Shown here in pieces: positions 56,587 to 64,000 of a DNA stretch of 64,000 bases. Position numbers and translations under genes: made by a program. The stretch comes from JBFMGS01 sp040752635 (GTDB lineage: Bacteria; Bacillota; SHA-98; UBA4971). Location of the stretch: assembly GCA_040752635.1 (NCBI GenBank), contig JBFMGS010000003.1, positions 1 to 64,000 of the forward strand, written 5' to 3'. Below the pieces are notes generated by a model, which saw only the letters and a program-made list of their open reading frames with translations, was not told where the DNA came from and did not search any database. The stretch's first letter is position 1. Each line of letters begins with the position of its first letter.

Positions 56587-57413
56587 GGCTCACGCTCCCC
56601 GACGATGACGAGAACCTCCTCCAGCCGCGAGAAGTCCACGACCGGTCGGAGCTGGGCCGCCTGGCCTACGCCATACTTCCCCGGAAAAACTTTCGAGACC
56701 TCGCCGACGACTAGGCCTTTGGGATATACGCCCCCCAGCCCCGATGACAACACCTTATCCCCTACCTGTATATCCGAATCCTGCGCAAGAGATTTCACAA
56801 GACACATCCCCGGCGTGCCGGGCGCGCCCTCGACCAGAACAAGCGCTCTCGTGCGTTGAACCAAACCGCCGACGGCGCTGCGAGGATCGGGGATGAGAAG
56901 AACCGTTGCAGTGTGAGGCGTGGCAGCCAGCACCCTCCCCACAAGCCCCTCACAAGTGATCACAGCCATGTTCTTCTTTACCCCGTGCCGCGTTCCCTTG
57001 TTTATGGTCACTGTCCCGAGCCAGTTACCCGGATCGCGCGCAATGATCTCCGCCGCGACAGTAATGTGAGGAGAGTCCGCCTGGAAGTCAAGCAGGCGCC
57101 GCAGCCGGTCATTCTGCAGCCTGTATTCCTCGAGCCGGGCGTTTTCCGCAAGCAATCGCGATACCTCAAGGTAAAGGCGGTCGTTCTCACGGATGAGATG
57201 CCCGAGGTGCGTTATGGTGCGCCACACCCCGCTGACCCCGCTGGCTGCCCGGAACAACACCGCCTCCACAGGCGCGAGGACCTCGCGGATTGCGCACTCC
57301 ACTGGCGAGAGCTTCTCCCGCTCCCTGGACGTGATGAAAAGAAGCGATATCAGTAGCAACGCCGCTACAGCCAGAAACGCGCCATGGGCTTTGCGAGGGG
57401 ATTCGTGATGCAC
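56583..57413 (-). CDS. mreC: Rod shape-determining protein MreC
   Basis: Links MreB and the PBPs. The 276-residue product has an N-terminal transmembrane helix (about 11-29), a coiled coil (about 65-100: RENDRLYLEVSRLLAENARL) and the two-beta-barrel domain with IIARDPGNWLGTVTINKG, GLVGRVLAATPHTATVLLIP and DKVLSSGLGGVYPKGLVVG. A GTG start is read. It follows mreB by 21 bp. Confidence 0.96.
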   Translation of the reverse strand: MHHESPRKAHGAFLAVAALLLISLLFITSREREKLSPVECAIREVLAPVEAVLFRAASGVSGVWRTITHLGHLIRENDRLYLEVSRLLAENARLEEYRLQNDRLRRLLDFQADSPHITVAAEIIARDPGNWLGTVTINKGTRHGVKKNMAVITCEGLVGRVLAATPHTATVLLIPDPRSAVGGLVQRTRALVLVEGAPGTPGMCLVKSLAQDSDIQVGDKVLSSGLGGVYPKGLVVGEVSKVFPGKYGVGQAAQLRPVVDFSRLEEVLVIVGEREP

Positions 57414-57434
57414 GGGTATTCCACCACCGCGAGC

Positions 57435-58484
57435 TTATCTTCTTTGCCCGATCCTGGACGAACTGGTAAGCATCCGTTGGTACCGATCCATCCCTTCGAG
57501 AGCCCTGCCGGCGCCTCTCACCACACACGTCAACGGATCGTCTGCGCGGTGTACCGGCATTCCAGTCGCTTCGGCGAGCACCGCCTCGATACCTTCGAGG
57601 AGCGAGCCTCCACCCGAGAGCACGATTCCTTTGTCGATAATATCCGCGGATAGCTCAGGCGGCGTCTTCTCAAGCGTGAGCTTCACCGCCTCGACTATCG
57701 CCACGAGCGGCTCCTGAAGAGCCTGCTGGACCTCGCGCGCCGAGACACGCACGGTCTTTGGCAGCCCGCTCACCATGTCGCGTCCTTTCACTTCAACGGT
57801 CTCCTCGGGGTCTTTCGGACATGCCGAGCCGACTAGCCTCTTTACTTCTTCGGCAGTCTTGGTTCCTATGATGAGGTTATACACTTTCTTGACGTGCTGC
57901 ACTATGGCCTCGTCCATCTCGTCCCCGGCTATCCTGATCGACCTTGACGCGACGATCCCGCCGAGGGATATCACAGCTATCTCGGTTGTTCCCCCGCCGA
58001 TGTCCACCACCATATTGCCGGAAGGCTCGAACACGGGCAAACCAGCTCCAACAGCCGCTGCCAACGGCTCCTCGATGAGGTAGGCCTCGCGTGCGCCAGC
58101 CTGAAGAGCAGCGTCAACGACTGCCCGCCTCTCCACCTCGGTTACCCCCGACGGAACGCCAACAAGCACCCGGGGCCGGACGACCCCACTGCCCCTGTGC
58201 GCTTTAACAATGAAGTGACGAAGCATCATCTCCGTAACGTCGAAATCTGCGATCACGCCGTCCTTGAGCGGGCGGACTACGACTATGTTTCCAGGTGTCC
58301 TGCCGACCATGCGATTGGCCTCAGCCCCGACCTCGAGGATTGCTCCTGTATCTTTGCGGATGGCCACCACCGATGGTTCCTGGAGCACAATCCCCTTTCC
58401 TTTTACGTAGACAAGGGAGTTGGCGGTGCCAAGGTCGATGGCGAGGTCCTTTGAAAAGAAGGCAAGGATAGGATCGAAAATCAC
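57435..58484 (-). CDS. mreB: Rod shape-determining protein MreB
   Basis: Actin-like ATPase that organises wall growth. The 349-residue product has the phosphate motifs KDLAIDLGTANSLVYVKGKG, VVDIGGGTTEIAVISLGG and the ADP-binding LSGGGSLLEGIEAVLAE. The GTG at 58484 (MIFDPILAFFSKD) has GGAAGGGAG 10 bases upstream; an ATG at 58511 would contain that site. It begins the mreBCD-mrdA run and follows radC by 46 bp. Confidence 0.97.
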   Translation of the reverse strand: MIFDPILAFFSKDLAIDLGTANSLVYVKGKGIVLQEPSVVAIRKDTGAILEVGAEANRMVGRTPGNIVVVRPLKDGVIADFDVTEMMLRHFIVKAHRGSGVVRPRVLVGVPSGVTEVERRAVVDAALQAGAREAYLIEEPLAAAVGAGLPVFEPSGNMVVDIGGGTTEIAVISLGGIVASRSIRIAGDEMDEAIVQHVKKVYNLIIGTKTAEEVKRLVGSACPKDPEETVEVKGRDMVSGLPKTVRVSAREVQQALQEPLVAIVEAVKLTLEKTPPELSADIIDKGIVLSGGGSLLEGIEAVLAEATGMPVHRADDPLTCVVRGAGRALEGMDRYQRMLTSSSRIGQRR

Positions 58485-58530
58485 AGCTCTTATTCTCCCT
58501 TCCGGCAGCATCAGCGCAAAGCTCTCTTCT

Positions 58531-59250
58531 TCAAGAGTGCACTGGCGACGGCCCGCGCGCAGGATCGCTTCCTGCCGCTGCGACCATGAGGCCCAGCTCC
58601 TTGAGGCTCGAGTATCTGTTATCTCCCACGATTATGTGATCAAGAACGTCTATGCCGAGGATGAGGCCCGAGCTTGCGAGTCGCTGAGTAATGGCGATAT
58701 CGTCGTAGCTCGGCGTAGGATCTCCGCTCGGGTGGTTATGGACCATGATGACGCGGGCTGAGTTTCTCCTAAGACATTCCTTGAACACTTCCCTCGGATG
58801 GACGAGAGAGCTGTCAAGGCAGCCAACGGACACGGTCACGATGTCGATCACCCGGTGCTTGGCGTTGAGGAGCACCACCTTGAAGTGCTCCTTATCGAGG
58901 TAACGCATCTCTCCCATGAGGAGATCTGCCACGTCGCCCGGCCCGTTTATCTGAACGAGATCGGTCGGTTCTAGCATAACAGCCCTCTTGCCCAGCTCAA
59001 TAGCGGCTTTCAGTTGGACGGCTTTCGCGGGCCCGATACCCCTGTGGCTCGCAAGATCCTGGGTAGACGCGGAGGCGATGCCGCGAAGCCCGCCGAAGAA
59101 TTGCAGGACCGCGTTCGCGAGGGACAGGGCGGTTTGGCCCTGCACCCCGGTACGCAGGACTATGGATATAAGCTCAGTCGAGGAAAGCGCCTCGGGCCCC
59201 ACGCGAAGGAGCCGCTCCCGGGGCCTATCTCCCGCCGGTATGTCCCTCAT
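58531..59250 (-). CDS. radC: RadC/JAB-domain protein
   Basis: JAB1/MPN-domain protein. Despite its name, a DNA-repair role is doubtful. From the ATG at 59250 the product has 239 residues: an N-terminal helix-hairpin-helix part (RPRERLLRVGPEALSSTELI, HRGIGPAKAVQLKAAIELG) and a C-terminal metal-binding motif HNHPSGDPTPSYDD. It overlaps maf by 26 bp; upstream GTG/TTG codons to 59301 are alternatives and no start has a good ribosome site. The radC-mreB neighbourhood is conserved. Confidence 0.93.
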   Translation of the reverse strand: MRDIPAGDRPRERLLRVGPEALSSTELISIVLRTGVQGQTALSLANAVLQFFGGLRGIASASTQDLASHRGIGPAKAVQLKAAIELGKRAVMLEPTDLVQINGPGDVADLLMGEMRYLDKEHFKVVLLNAKHRVIDIVTVSVGCLDSSLVHPREVFKECLRRNSARVIMVHNHPSGDPTPSYDDIAITQRLASSGLILGIDVLDHIIVGDNRYSSLKELGLMVAAAGSDPARGPSPVHS

Positions 59251-59845
59251 GGTGAACGAAGGGGACGAGTAAACAGTCAACACCAACACCAACCCTGGCA
59301 AATAAATCCCTGAGCCGGGCGATGGGAAGACCCACCACGTTGAAATAGCAGCCGACTATTCTGTCCACCAGCAGCGCACCGCGGCCCTGGATCGCGTATG
59401 CGCCGGCCTTCCCCAGCGGCTCGCCGGTGCTAACGTATTTATCTATGATCTCAGGGGTGAGCTTCGTCATGCGGACATGAGTGACCTCATGACAGGCGGC
59501 TTCGCGTCCGGACGCCGCGTCCAGTACCGCGAGCCCGCTTATGACCCGGTGCCATCGACCCGACATGCGCCTAAGCATGCCGCGGGCATCCTCCGCATCT
59601 GCCGGCTTTCCAAGCACCACTCCATCCAGCATGATCACGGTGTCAGCCGCTATGACAACCGCGTCCCGCTCCGTGCGCGTCACATGGCGCGCCTTGGCAA
59701 GCGCGAGCGCCTCAATATCTTTTGCCAGATCATCCCCCGGACCAATGTCCTCGGCAATTCCGCTCGGGACGACATCGAATCGTAGCCCGATCTGCCTTAG
59801 TAGATCGGCCCGCGCAGGCGACGACGATGCAAGCACGAATCGCAA
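59225..59845 (-). CDS. maf: Maf-family nucleotide pyrophosphatase
   Basis: House-cleaning pyrophosphatase for non-canonical nucleotides; YhdE-type Maf enzymes act on dTTP/UTP. The 206-residue product starts MRFVLASSSPARADLLRQIG with the family's N-terminal Ser/Arg motif, followed by AADTVIMLDGVVLGKPADAE and GKAGAYAIQGRGALLVDRIV. The TTG at 59845 has GAGGAAG 7 bases upstream; an upstream TTG at 59896 would add 17 residues without family similarity. maf before radC and mreB is common. Confidence 0.95.
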   Translation of the reverse strand: MRFVLASSSPARADLLRQIGLRFDVVPSGIAEDIGPGDDLAKDIEALALAKARHVTRTERDAVVIAADTVIMLDGVVLGKPADAEDARGMLRRMSGRWHRVISGLAVLDAASGREAACHEVTHVRMTKLTPEIIDKYVSTGEPLGKAGAYAIQGRGALLVDRIVGCYFNVVGLPIARLRDLFARVGVGVDCLLVPFVHHEGHTGGR

Positions 59846-59898
59846 TCTTTCACTTCCTCGGGACGTAAGCGTGCGTGGCGCGGGCCCGCCCTCCAAGA

Positions 59899-61020
59899 TT
59901 AACGCCCTGGAAAGCCCGCTGAAAAGCTCAGGTTCCCGTCGGCGCCCACAACCATGGCAAAGACCCCGTCAAGGCTCTCCGCGACCTTAAGCCCTTTTTC
60001 CGGGCCTAGAACAAAGACGGCGGTCGAAAGCATGTCGGCGTCGCAGGAGTTCTTGGCAATCACCGTGGCGCTCCGCGCAAGGCTAGCGGGCTTCCCCGTC
60101 GATGGGTCGAAGATGTGGTGGTAGCGTTGCCCGTTGTCCACAAAGAACCTCTCATAGTCCCCCGACGTGACAACTGCCGCATCCTTCACAACGATCACCG
60201 GGCCGATGGTGTCCGCGGGGTTCTCCCCGCGCGGGTCTCTTATCCCGATGCGCCAGGGCTTGCCATCCGGGCGGGTGCCCACAGCCGCTATGTTCCCGCC
60301 AGCATCTATAAGGGCATGTTGGATTCCATGGTCACGGAGGACCGTAGCGGCTCTGTCCGCCGCATAACCCTTGGCGATGCCCCCAAGGTCAATGGACATC
60401 CCGGGCAGGGGGAGCCTCACCGTCTTGCCCTCGGGGTTTAGCTCGAGAGCACGCCAGTTCACCAGGGACAAAGCTCTGGCAAGCGTCGGCGCGTCAGGCA
60501 CATGGGGCTTGTCAGTCCCAAAGCCCCACGCGTCCACTACTGGGCCTATGGTGATGTCGAATGCGCCACCGGAAAGCTCAGAGCACTTCAGCGCCCTGTC
60601 AAGAAGCATGAAAGTCTCGTCGCTCACCTGCACCGGGTCGCCGCCGGCTCCCTGGTTTATGCGGGAAACGTCGCTGGTTGCGACGAACCTGCTTGTCAAG
60701 GCCTCGACCCGCCGCATTTCGTCAAACGCGGCACCGACGGCCTGCCTGGCCCCAGGGCCGACCGCGCGGATGCTCACATACGTATCCATGAGGAACTGGC
60801 TCTCCACGTATTCCGCATCTTCGCCGCCGGCTGCCTCATCAGCTCCTTGGGTGCTCTCGCCGCGCCCTGCGCGGGCGATATCTAGGGGCCAGGGTAGCAC
60901 CCCGGACTTTATGAGCACATACCCTGTGATGAGAAGGGCGAGCATGAGAAGAACGAGGACAAGGGCCCAGCGTCTCCCCGTCCCCCTGCCCCTCCGCTTT
61001 CGCCCGTACTCCCACTTCAA
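59899..61020 (-). CDS. apbE: FAD:protein FMN transferase (ApbE)
   Basis: Transfers FMN to a Thr/Ser of target flavoproteins, such as RnfG/RnfD-type subunits. The 373-residue product has a transmembrane anchor (about 18-38), placing it outside the membrane, then the catalytic domain with FLMDTYVSIRAVG, LIDAGGNIAAVG, VTSGDYERFF, YHHIFDPSTGKPA and DADMLSTAVFVLGPEKGL. The TTG start has GGGGGTGG upstream. rnfA, rnfB and part of rnfE lie about 1.2 kb upstream, so Rnf subunits are likely substrates (inference). Confidence 0.94.
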   Translation of the reverse strand: MKWEYGRKRRGRGTGRRWALVLVLLMLALLITGYVLIKSGVLPWPLDIARAGRGESTQGADEAAGGEDAEYVESQFLMDTYVSIRAVGPGARQAVGAAFDEMRRVEALTSRFVATSDVSRINQGAGGDPVQVSDETFMLLDRALKCSELSGGAFDITIGPVVDAWGFGTDKPHVPDAPTLARALSLVNWRALELNPEGKTVRLPLPGMSIDLGGIAKGYAADRAATVLRDHGIQHALIDAGGNIAAVGTRPDGKPWRIGIRDPRGENPADTIGPVIVVKDAAVVTSGDYERFFVDNGQRYHHIFDPSTGKPASLARSATVIAKNSCDADMLSTAVFVLGPEKGLKVAESLDGVFAMVVGADGNLSFSAGFPGR

Positions 61021-61211
61021 CAGCTTCCACCCCCTGACAGACTTCTCGCACCAAGTGTATCACGTCTCCTAAACCCTGACAAGCAGCCATTTGGGCTAAC
61101 CATTTTGCGGCAAGGCTCGCAAGTGCGTTGCTATCTTTGATTGCCGCACTTATATGTTCGTGAACATTGGTAATCCTAAGTACGAGCATTTCCTGAAGGA
61201 GCGTGGGCACA

Positions 61212-61439
61212 GTGGGAAGGAAAAAGAACAACGACCGCCTGAGAACGACAAGGGCACTCGACCGGATGAAGTGGGAGACCGCGGAGCAACTCGGCCTCAA
61301 CGATGACATGAGGGACGCGGACGAGCTAAGCGTCAGGGAGGCCGGGCGGGTTGGCGGCCAGATGGTAAAGAGACTCGTCAAAAAAGGCGAGCAGGCCATC
61401 GCGAAGGAGAGCGCGAGGAAACCCGAGAAGAATCTCTAG
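61212..61439 (+). CDS. Alpha/beta-type small acid-soluble spore protein
   Basis: DNA-binding protein that protects the spore chromosome. The 75-residue product ends with the family pattern MKWETAEQLGL ... REAGRVGGQMVKRLVKKGEQ, including the GGxMVKRLV segment. WETAEQ corresponds to the site cut by Gpr (after the Glu). The N-terminus of about 18 basic residues is longer than in Bacillus SASPs. The GTG at 61212 has AAGGAG 10 bases upstream; GTG at 61203 is the alternative. An ATGTTC-GT-GAACAT palindrome lies at 61154-61167. No convincing sigma-G boxes were found by eye. Confidence 0.87.
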   Translation: MGRKKNNDRLRTTRALDRMKWETAEQLGLNDDMRDADELSVREAGRVGGQMVKRLVKKGEQAIAKESARKPEKNL

Positions 61440-61443
61440 CAAG

Positions 61444-62187
61444 CTATGATGTCGCCGCAAGGAATGTGTCGATGGCCGAAAGGAGATCCGGCAGATCCTG
61501 GTCCAGGGTGACCAGGTGGCCCGAGTTCCGGAGCATCACAAGTCTTTTCTCTCTTGACCCAAGATGCTTCAGGATGAAATCGGCGCTTTTCGGGTCCACG
61601 GTGTTGTCCCGTTCGCCTTGAACCACGAGGGCCGGGGCGGTAATGCTCGGAAGCTCGCGCCGGACCCGGCGGATGAGTGCAAGCAAGTGCGGCACACAGG
61701 CGGTGGGTGTCCGGTCGTAGCTCCAGAGGTCGTCTCTAAACTTCTCGGAAGGCGCGGACTTTGCCGTGAAGCGCGAGAAATGCTGGAGCAACGGGGCCAG
61801 CAAGACAGCGCGCTTCTTGACGTAGATCGGCGCGCACATTGACACGACACCCTGAACAGGCCTGGTGGCGGCGATGTGCAGAGCAAGAAGCCCGCCCATG
61901 GAAAGGCCTATAACATACACCGTACGGGTCATGCCCGCAAGGAGCCGGTAGCCCGCCTCCGCGCTGGCGACCCAATCGCGCCAGCCTGTTCTCTCCATGT
62001 CCTCAGGGCAAGTCCCGTGGCCCGCAAGCAGCGGCGCATGGATCGTGTGGCCCTGGCCGTGGAGATGCTTTGCTATCAGGTGCATCTCCGCCGGCGACCC
62101 GGTAAACCCATGTATCACGAGGCACCCTACAGGCCCGCCCGTCAGGAGATACGGGTCGGGCCTGCCCCTTTCAAGGTGGTCCTTCAT
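61444..62187 (-). CDS. Alpha/beta-hydrolase carboxylesterase (Est30-type)
   Basis: Monoacylglycerol lipase/carboxylesterase-type hydrolase, 247 residues. It has the oxyanion motif VIHGFTGSPAEM, the nucleophile elbow GLSMGG (Ser near 95), VQGERDNTVDP with the acid Asp, and NSGHLVTLD with the catalytic His. This matches the small thermostable carboxylesterases of COG1647. The ATG start has a weak ribosome site. It converges with the SASP gene and follows rnfB by 41 bp. The natural substrate is unknown. Confidence 0.92.
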   Translation of the reverse strand: MKDHLERGRPDPYLLTGGPVGCLVIHGFTGSPAEMHLIAKHLHGQGHTIHAPLLAGHGTCPEDMERTGWRDWVASAEAGYRLLAGMTRTVYVIGLSMGGLLALHIAATRPVQGVVSMCAPIYVKKRAVLLAPLLQHFSRFTAKSAPSEKFRDDLWSYDRTPTACVPHLLALIRRVRRELPSITAPALVVQGERDNTVDPKSADFILKHLGSREKRLVMLRNSGHLVTLDQDLPDLLSAIDTFLAATS

Positions 62188-62228
62188 GCCATCTTCGTCC
62201 TTCGTACAACCACTGTCTCAGTAGTCTT

Positions 62229-63077
62229 TCACTCGGTACACAAAACTATACCCTGCTCCGCTTGGGGTTGCCGGTGATTGCACGACCCCCTCATCACGAT
62301 GCACTTCGTCGGGCACTTCTCGACGCACTTGCCGCACGCGTCGCACTTCGTCGGGTCGATGACTGCGAGGTTGTTCTCCATGGCGATTGCCTGAGCCGGG
62401 CAAACCTTCACGCACAGCCCGCAGCCGATGCACCCGATCTTGCACGTCTTGCGCACCTCGGCGCCCCTCGACAGCGATTTGCAGAGCACGGTCACCCGCT
62501 GGGACATGGGCACGAGTTCTATGATGCCCCTCGGGCAGGCCGAAACGCACCTGCCGCAGGCGGTGCACTCCTCCTCATCAACGACGGGGAGACCGTCAGG
62601 CCCCATGTAGAGCGCATCGAAGGCGCACGCGGAAACGCACGAACCCAGACCGAGACACCCGTACGTACACGCCTTCGGACCGCCCCCCACGAGGTTGGCC
62701 GCCTTGCAGTCAGTAAGCCCGTCATAGGCGAACCTCGAGCCACATTTGTCGGGACTGCCCTGGCAAAAGACCCGGGCCACCTTCCGCTCTCTTGCCGCGC
62801 CGACTTCCACACCCATGATCGCGGCGACCTTTGCCGCCACCGGGGACCCGCCGACCGGGCACGCATCGACCGGCGCCTTGCCGGCGACTATCGCGCCTGC
62901 AAGCCCGCTGCACCCGGGATATCCGCAACCGCCGCAGTTGGCCCCCGGTAAAACCCCGGTGATCATGTCCTGCCTGGGATCCTGTTCTATCGCAAACTTC
63001 TTCGCGGCGAGCGCAAGCGCGAGGCCAAACACCGCCCCCATCAGCCCAAGGCTAAGTATTGCTTTAGCGTAGATCAT
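62229..63077 (-). CDS. rnfB: Rnf complex subunit B (iron-sulfur)
   Basis: Iron-sulfur subunit that passes electrons from ferredoxin to the rest of the Rnf Na+/H+-translocating complex. The 282-residue product has an N-terminal helix (about 5-25), the Cys-rich domain GANCGGCGYPGCSGLAGAI and several ferredoxin-type clusters (CTACGRCVSACPRG, CIGCGLCVKVCP, CDACGKCVEKCPTKC). The tail CNHRQP is encoded by a REP-like unit at 62264-62282, so the C-terminus after the last cluster was probably altered by repeat insertion. The ATG has GAGGTGG upstream. It follows rnfA by 24 bp. Confidence 0.96.
   Translation of the reverse strand: MIYAKAILSLGLMGAVFGLALALAAKKFAIEQDPRQDMITGVLPGANCGGCGYPGCSGLAGAIVAGKAPVDACPVGGSPVAAKVAAIMGVEVGAARERKVARVFCQGSPDKCGSRFAYDGLTDCKAANLVGGGPKACTYGCLGLGSCVSACAFDALYMGPDGLPVVDEEECTACGRCVSACPRGIIELVPMSQRVTVLCKSLSRGAEVRKTCKIGCIGCGLCVKVCPAQAIAMENNLAVIDPTKCDACGKCVEKCPTKCIVMRGSCNHRQPQAEQGIVLCTE
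62264..62282 (+). repeat. REP-like repeat inside the 3' end of rnfB
   Basis: Perfect GGGGTTGCCGGTGATTGCA on the plus strand, hence TGCAATCACCGGCAACCCC in the coding strand, read in frame as Cys-Asn-His-Arg-Gln-Pro. It is the only unit that lies within a gene. Confidence 0.85.
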
Positions 63078-63101
63078 TCTTTACCCACCTCGCAAGAGAC
63101 C

Positions 63102-63701
63102 CTACATGACGCCGAAAAGCTCTTTCAGTCTGAATCCGACAAACCCCAGGAATGCGACGGACATAAGCCCCGCTGTGATCAAGGCCATCGGGAAACCTTT
63201 CAGAGACTCCGGTATCGGCGCCAGGTCCATCCGCTCCCGGATCGCCGCAAAGAGAATTATAGCCATGGTAAACCCCGACGCACCGGCAATGCCATTTATG
63301 GCAGCCTCGAGCACATTGTACTTCTCGGTTATGTTCAGTATGGACACGCCCAGCACCGCGCAGTTGGTCGTGATGAGCGGCAGGTAAATGCCAAGCGCCC
63401 GGTAAAGCGCGGGGCTCACCTTTTGAATAACCATTTCGACCAATTGCACCAGGGCAGCGATGACGAGGATAAAGGCAATGGTCTGGAGGTACTCAACCCC
63501 CAGGGGCACCAGAATGAGGGCCCGGACGAGCCAGGTAACGACCGACGCCACCCCCATCACGAATATGACTGCCATCCCCATCCCGGTGGCGGTCTCGATT
63601 TGCTTCGACACGCCTATGAACGGGCATATCCCGAGAAACCTCGACAGGATGAAGTTGTTGAGAAGCACCCCGCCGAAGAATATGACCAGTATCTCTCCCA
63701 C
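63102..63701 (-). CDS. rnfA: Rnf complex subunit A
   Basis: Integral membrane subunit of the Rnf ferredoxin:NAD oxidoreductase, homologous to NqrE. The 199-residue product has six helices and the conserved starts NNFILSRFLGICPFIGVSKQ and PLITTNCAVLGVSILN, with the Cys residues thought to take part in the membrane iron site. The GTG has GGAGGGAG upstream. It follows rnfE and precedes rnfB, the usual E-A-B order. Confidence 0.97.
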   Translation of the reverse strand: MGEILVIFFGGVLLNNFILSRFLGICPFIGVSKQIETATGMGMAVIFVMGVASVVTWLVRALILVPLGVEYLQTIAFILVIAALVQLVEMVIQKVSPALYRALGIYLPLITTNCAVLGVSILNITEKYNVLEAAINGIAGASGFTMAIILFAAIRERMDLAPIPESLKGFPMALITAGLMSVAFLGFVGFRLKELFGVM

Positions 63702-63736
63702 GAAGCTCCCTCCCCATCTCGTTCCTGTGCGAAAGC

Positions 63737-64000
63737 CTATGCGCGCGCCTTCTTCTTCCTACCGGTCACAGAGTTCAGAAGGCCAATGAGGAGCCCCAGG
63801 GTGATAAACCCCCCCGGAGGCAGGATGACCATGACCGCCGCCAGGCTCCGGTCGAAGATCTTAAAACCCGGGAACCCGAAGTCCGGCACAGCAAGCAGCG
63901 TGCCGGTCCCCAGTAGCTCCCTTACGGCGCTCAAACCCACGAGCGCCAGCGTAAAGCCGAGGCCCATGCCGACCCCGTCGGCAAGGGAGTACAGCACCCC
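63737..64000 (-). CDS. rnfE: Rnf complex subunit E, C-terminal fragment
   Basis: The 3' end of a gene that enters the window from the right. The visible 88 codons read LYSLADGVGMGLGFTLALVG, then LSAVRELLGTGTLL and LPPGGFITLGLLIGLLN, the C-terminal part of RnfE/RsxE (NqrD-like), with three hydrophobic segments and a basic end (GRKKKARA). Its start and the preceding rnf genes are outside the window. Confidence 0.95.
   Translation of the reverse strand, partial: GVLYSLADGVGMGLGFTLALVGLSAVRELLGTGTLLAVPDFGFPGFKIFDRSLAAVMVILPPGGFITLGLLIGLLNSVTGRKKKARA

Noticed and set aside
61154..61167. ATGTTC-GT-GAACAT palindrome as a LexA box
   Set aside because: The Firmicutes LexA site is GAAC-N4-GTTC; here the half-sites are in the opposite order, so it is only a generic palindrome.

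Overview
The window is a near-contiguous, high-GC piece of a Bacillota (Firmicutes) chromosome, most like an anaerobic, spore-forming, possibly thermophilic Clostridia-type lineage. The reasons are as follows. Shine-Dalgarno sites of the AGGAGG type precede many GTG and TTG starts. Sporulation genes are present (yqfC/yqfD, gpr, spoIIP, spoIVFA/spoIVFB-like, an alpha/beta SASP). The rng-rplU-rpmA-obgE and rodA-min-mrdA-mre-radC-maf blocks have Firmicutes order, there is an Rnf complex, and a group II (archaeal-type) chaperonin sits under a CIRCE-controlled hrcA promoter. The species cannot be named from the sequence. One 100-N assembly gap (26843-26942) lies inside spoIIP.

Layout, almost all on the minus strand. 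1-5.2 kb: yajC, tgt, queA, cdd and two DUF881 genes. 5.3-6.2 kb: a plus-strand NlpC/P60 hydrolase. 6.3-15.3 kb: dgkA, ybeY, pgpH-type 7TM-HD, phoH, yqfD, yqfC, a small membrane protein, floA and an NfeD/ClpP protein. 15.7-25.3 kb: rpsU, HIT, mtaB, rsmE, dnaJ, dnaK, grpE, group II chaperonin, hrcA. 25.4-30.3 kb: a gpr-spoIIP sporulation operon, a holin-like membrane protein, rpsT (plus strand) and holA. 30.3-35.7 kb: a Ugp-like ABC cassette with a secreted PHP-domain phosphoesterase, lying between holA and comEC. 36-39.2 kb: comEC and comEA. 39.5-41.6 kb: tRNA-Ala(GGC), rsfS, an RRM protein with a long structured leader or ncRNA, nadD. 41.6-48 kb: obgE, rpmA, rplU, rng, a DUF2344 protein and a B12-type radical SAM protein. 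48.2-59.9 kb: spoIVFB, an M23 protein, rodA, minE, minD, minC, mrdA, mreD, mreC, mreB, radC, maf. 59.9-64 kb: apbE, a SASP gene (plus strand), a carboxylesterase, rnfB, rnfA and partial rnfE.

Functionally this is mostly core machinery: tRNA modification, ribosome assembly, protein folding, cell shape and division, sporulation and flavin-based energy conservation. ApbE could flavinylate Rnf subunits. Gpr would degrade the SASP encoded 33 kb away.

The most unusual features are non-coding. A REP/MITE-like family with core GGGGTTGCCGGTGATTGCA (or its inverse) recurs at eight loci, all in or at the edge of spaces between same-strand genes. Two loci share a strongly conserved structured core. Two share a second module whose stem shows a compensatory base change. 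One copy supplies the last codons of rnfB. A second highlight is a strong promoter, a leader of about 265 nt and an intrinsic terminator placed just in front of the RRM-protein gene.
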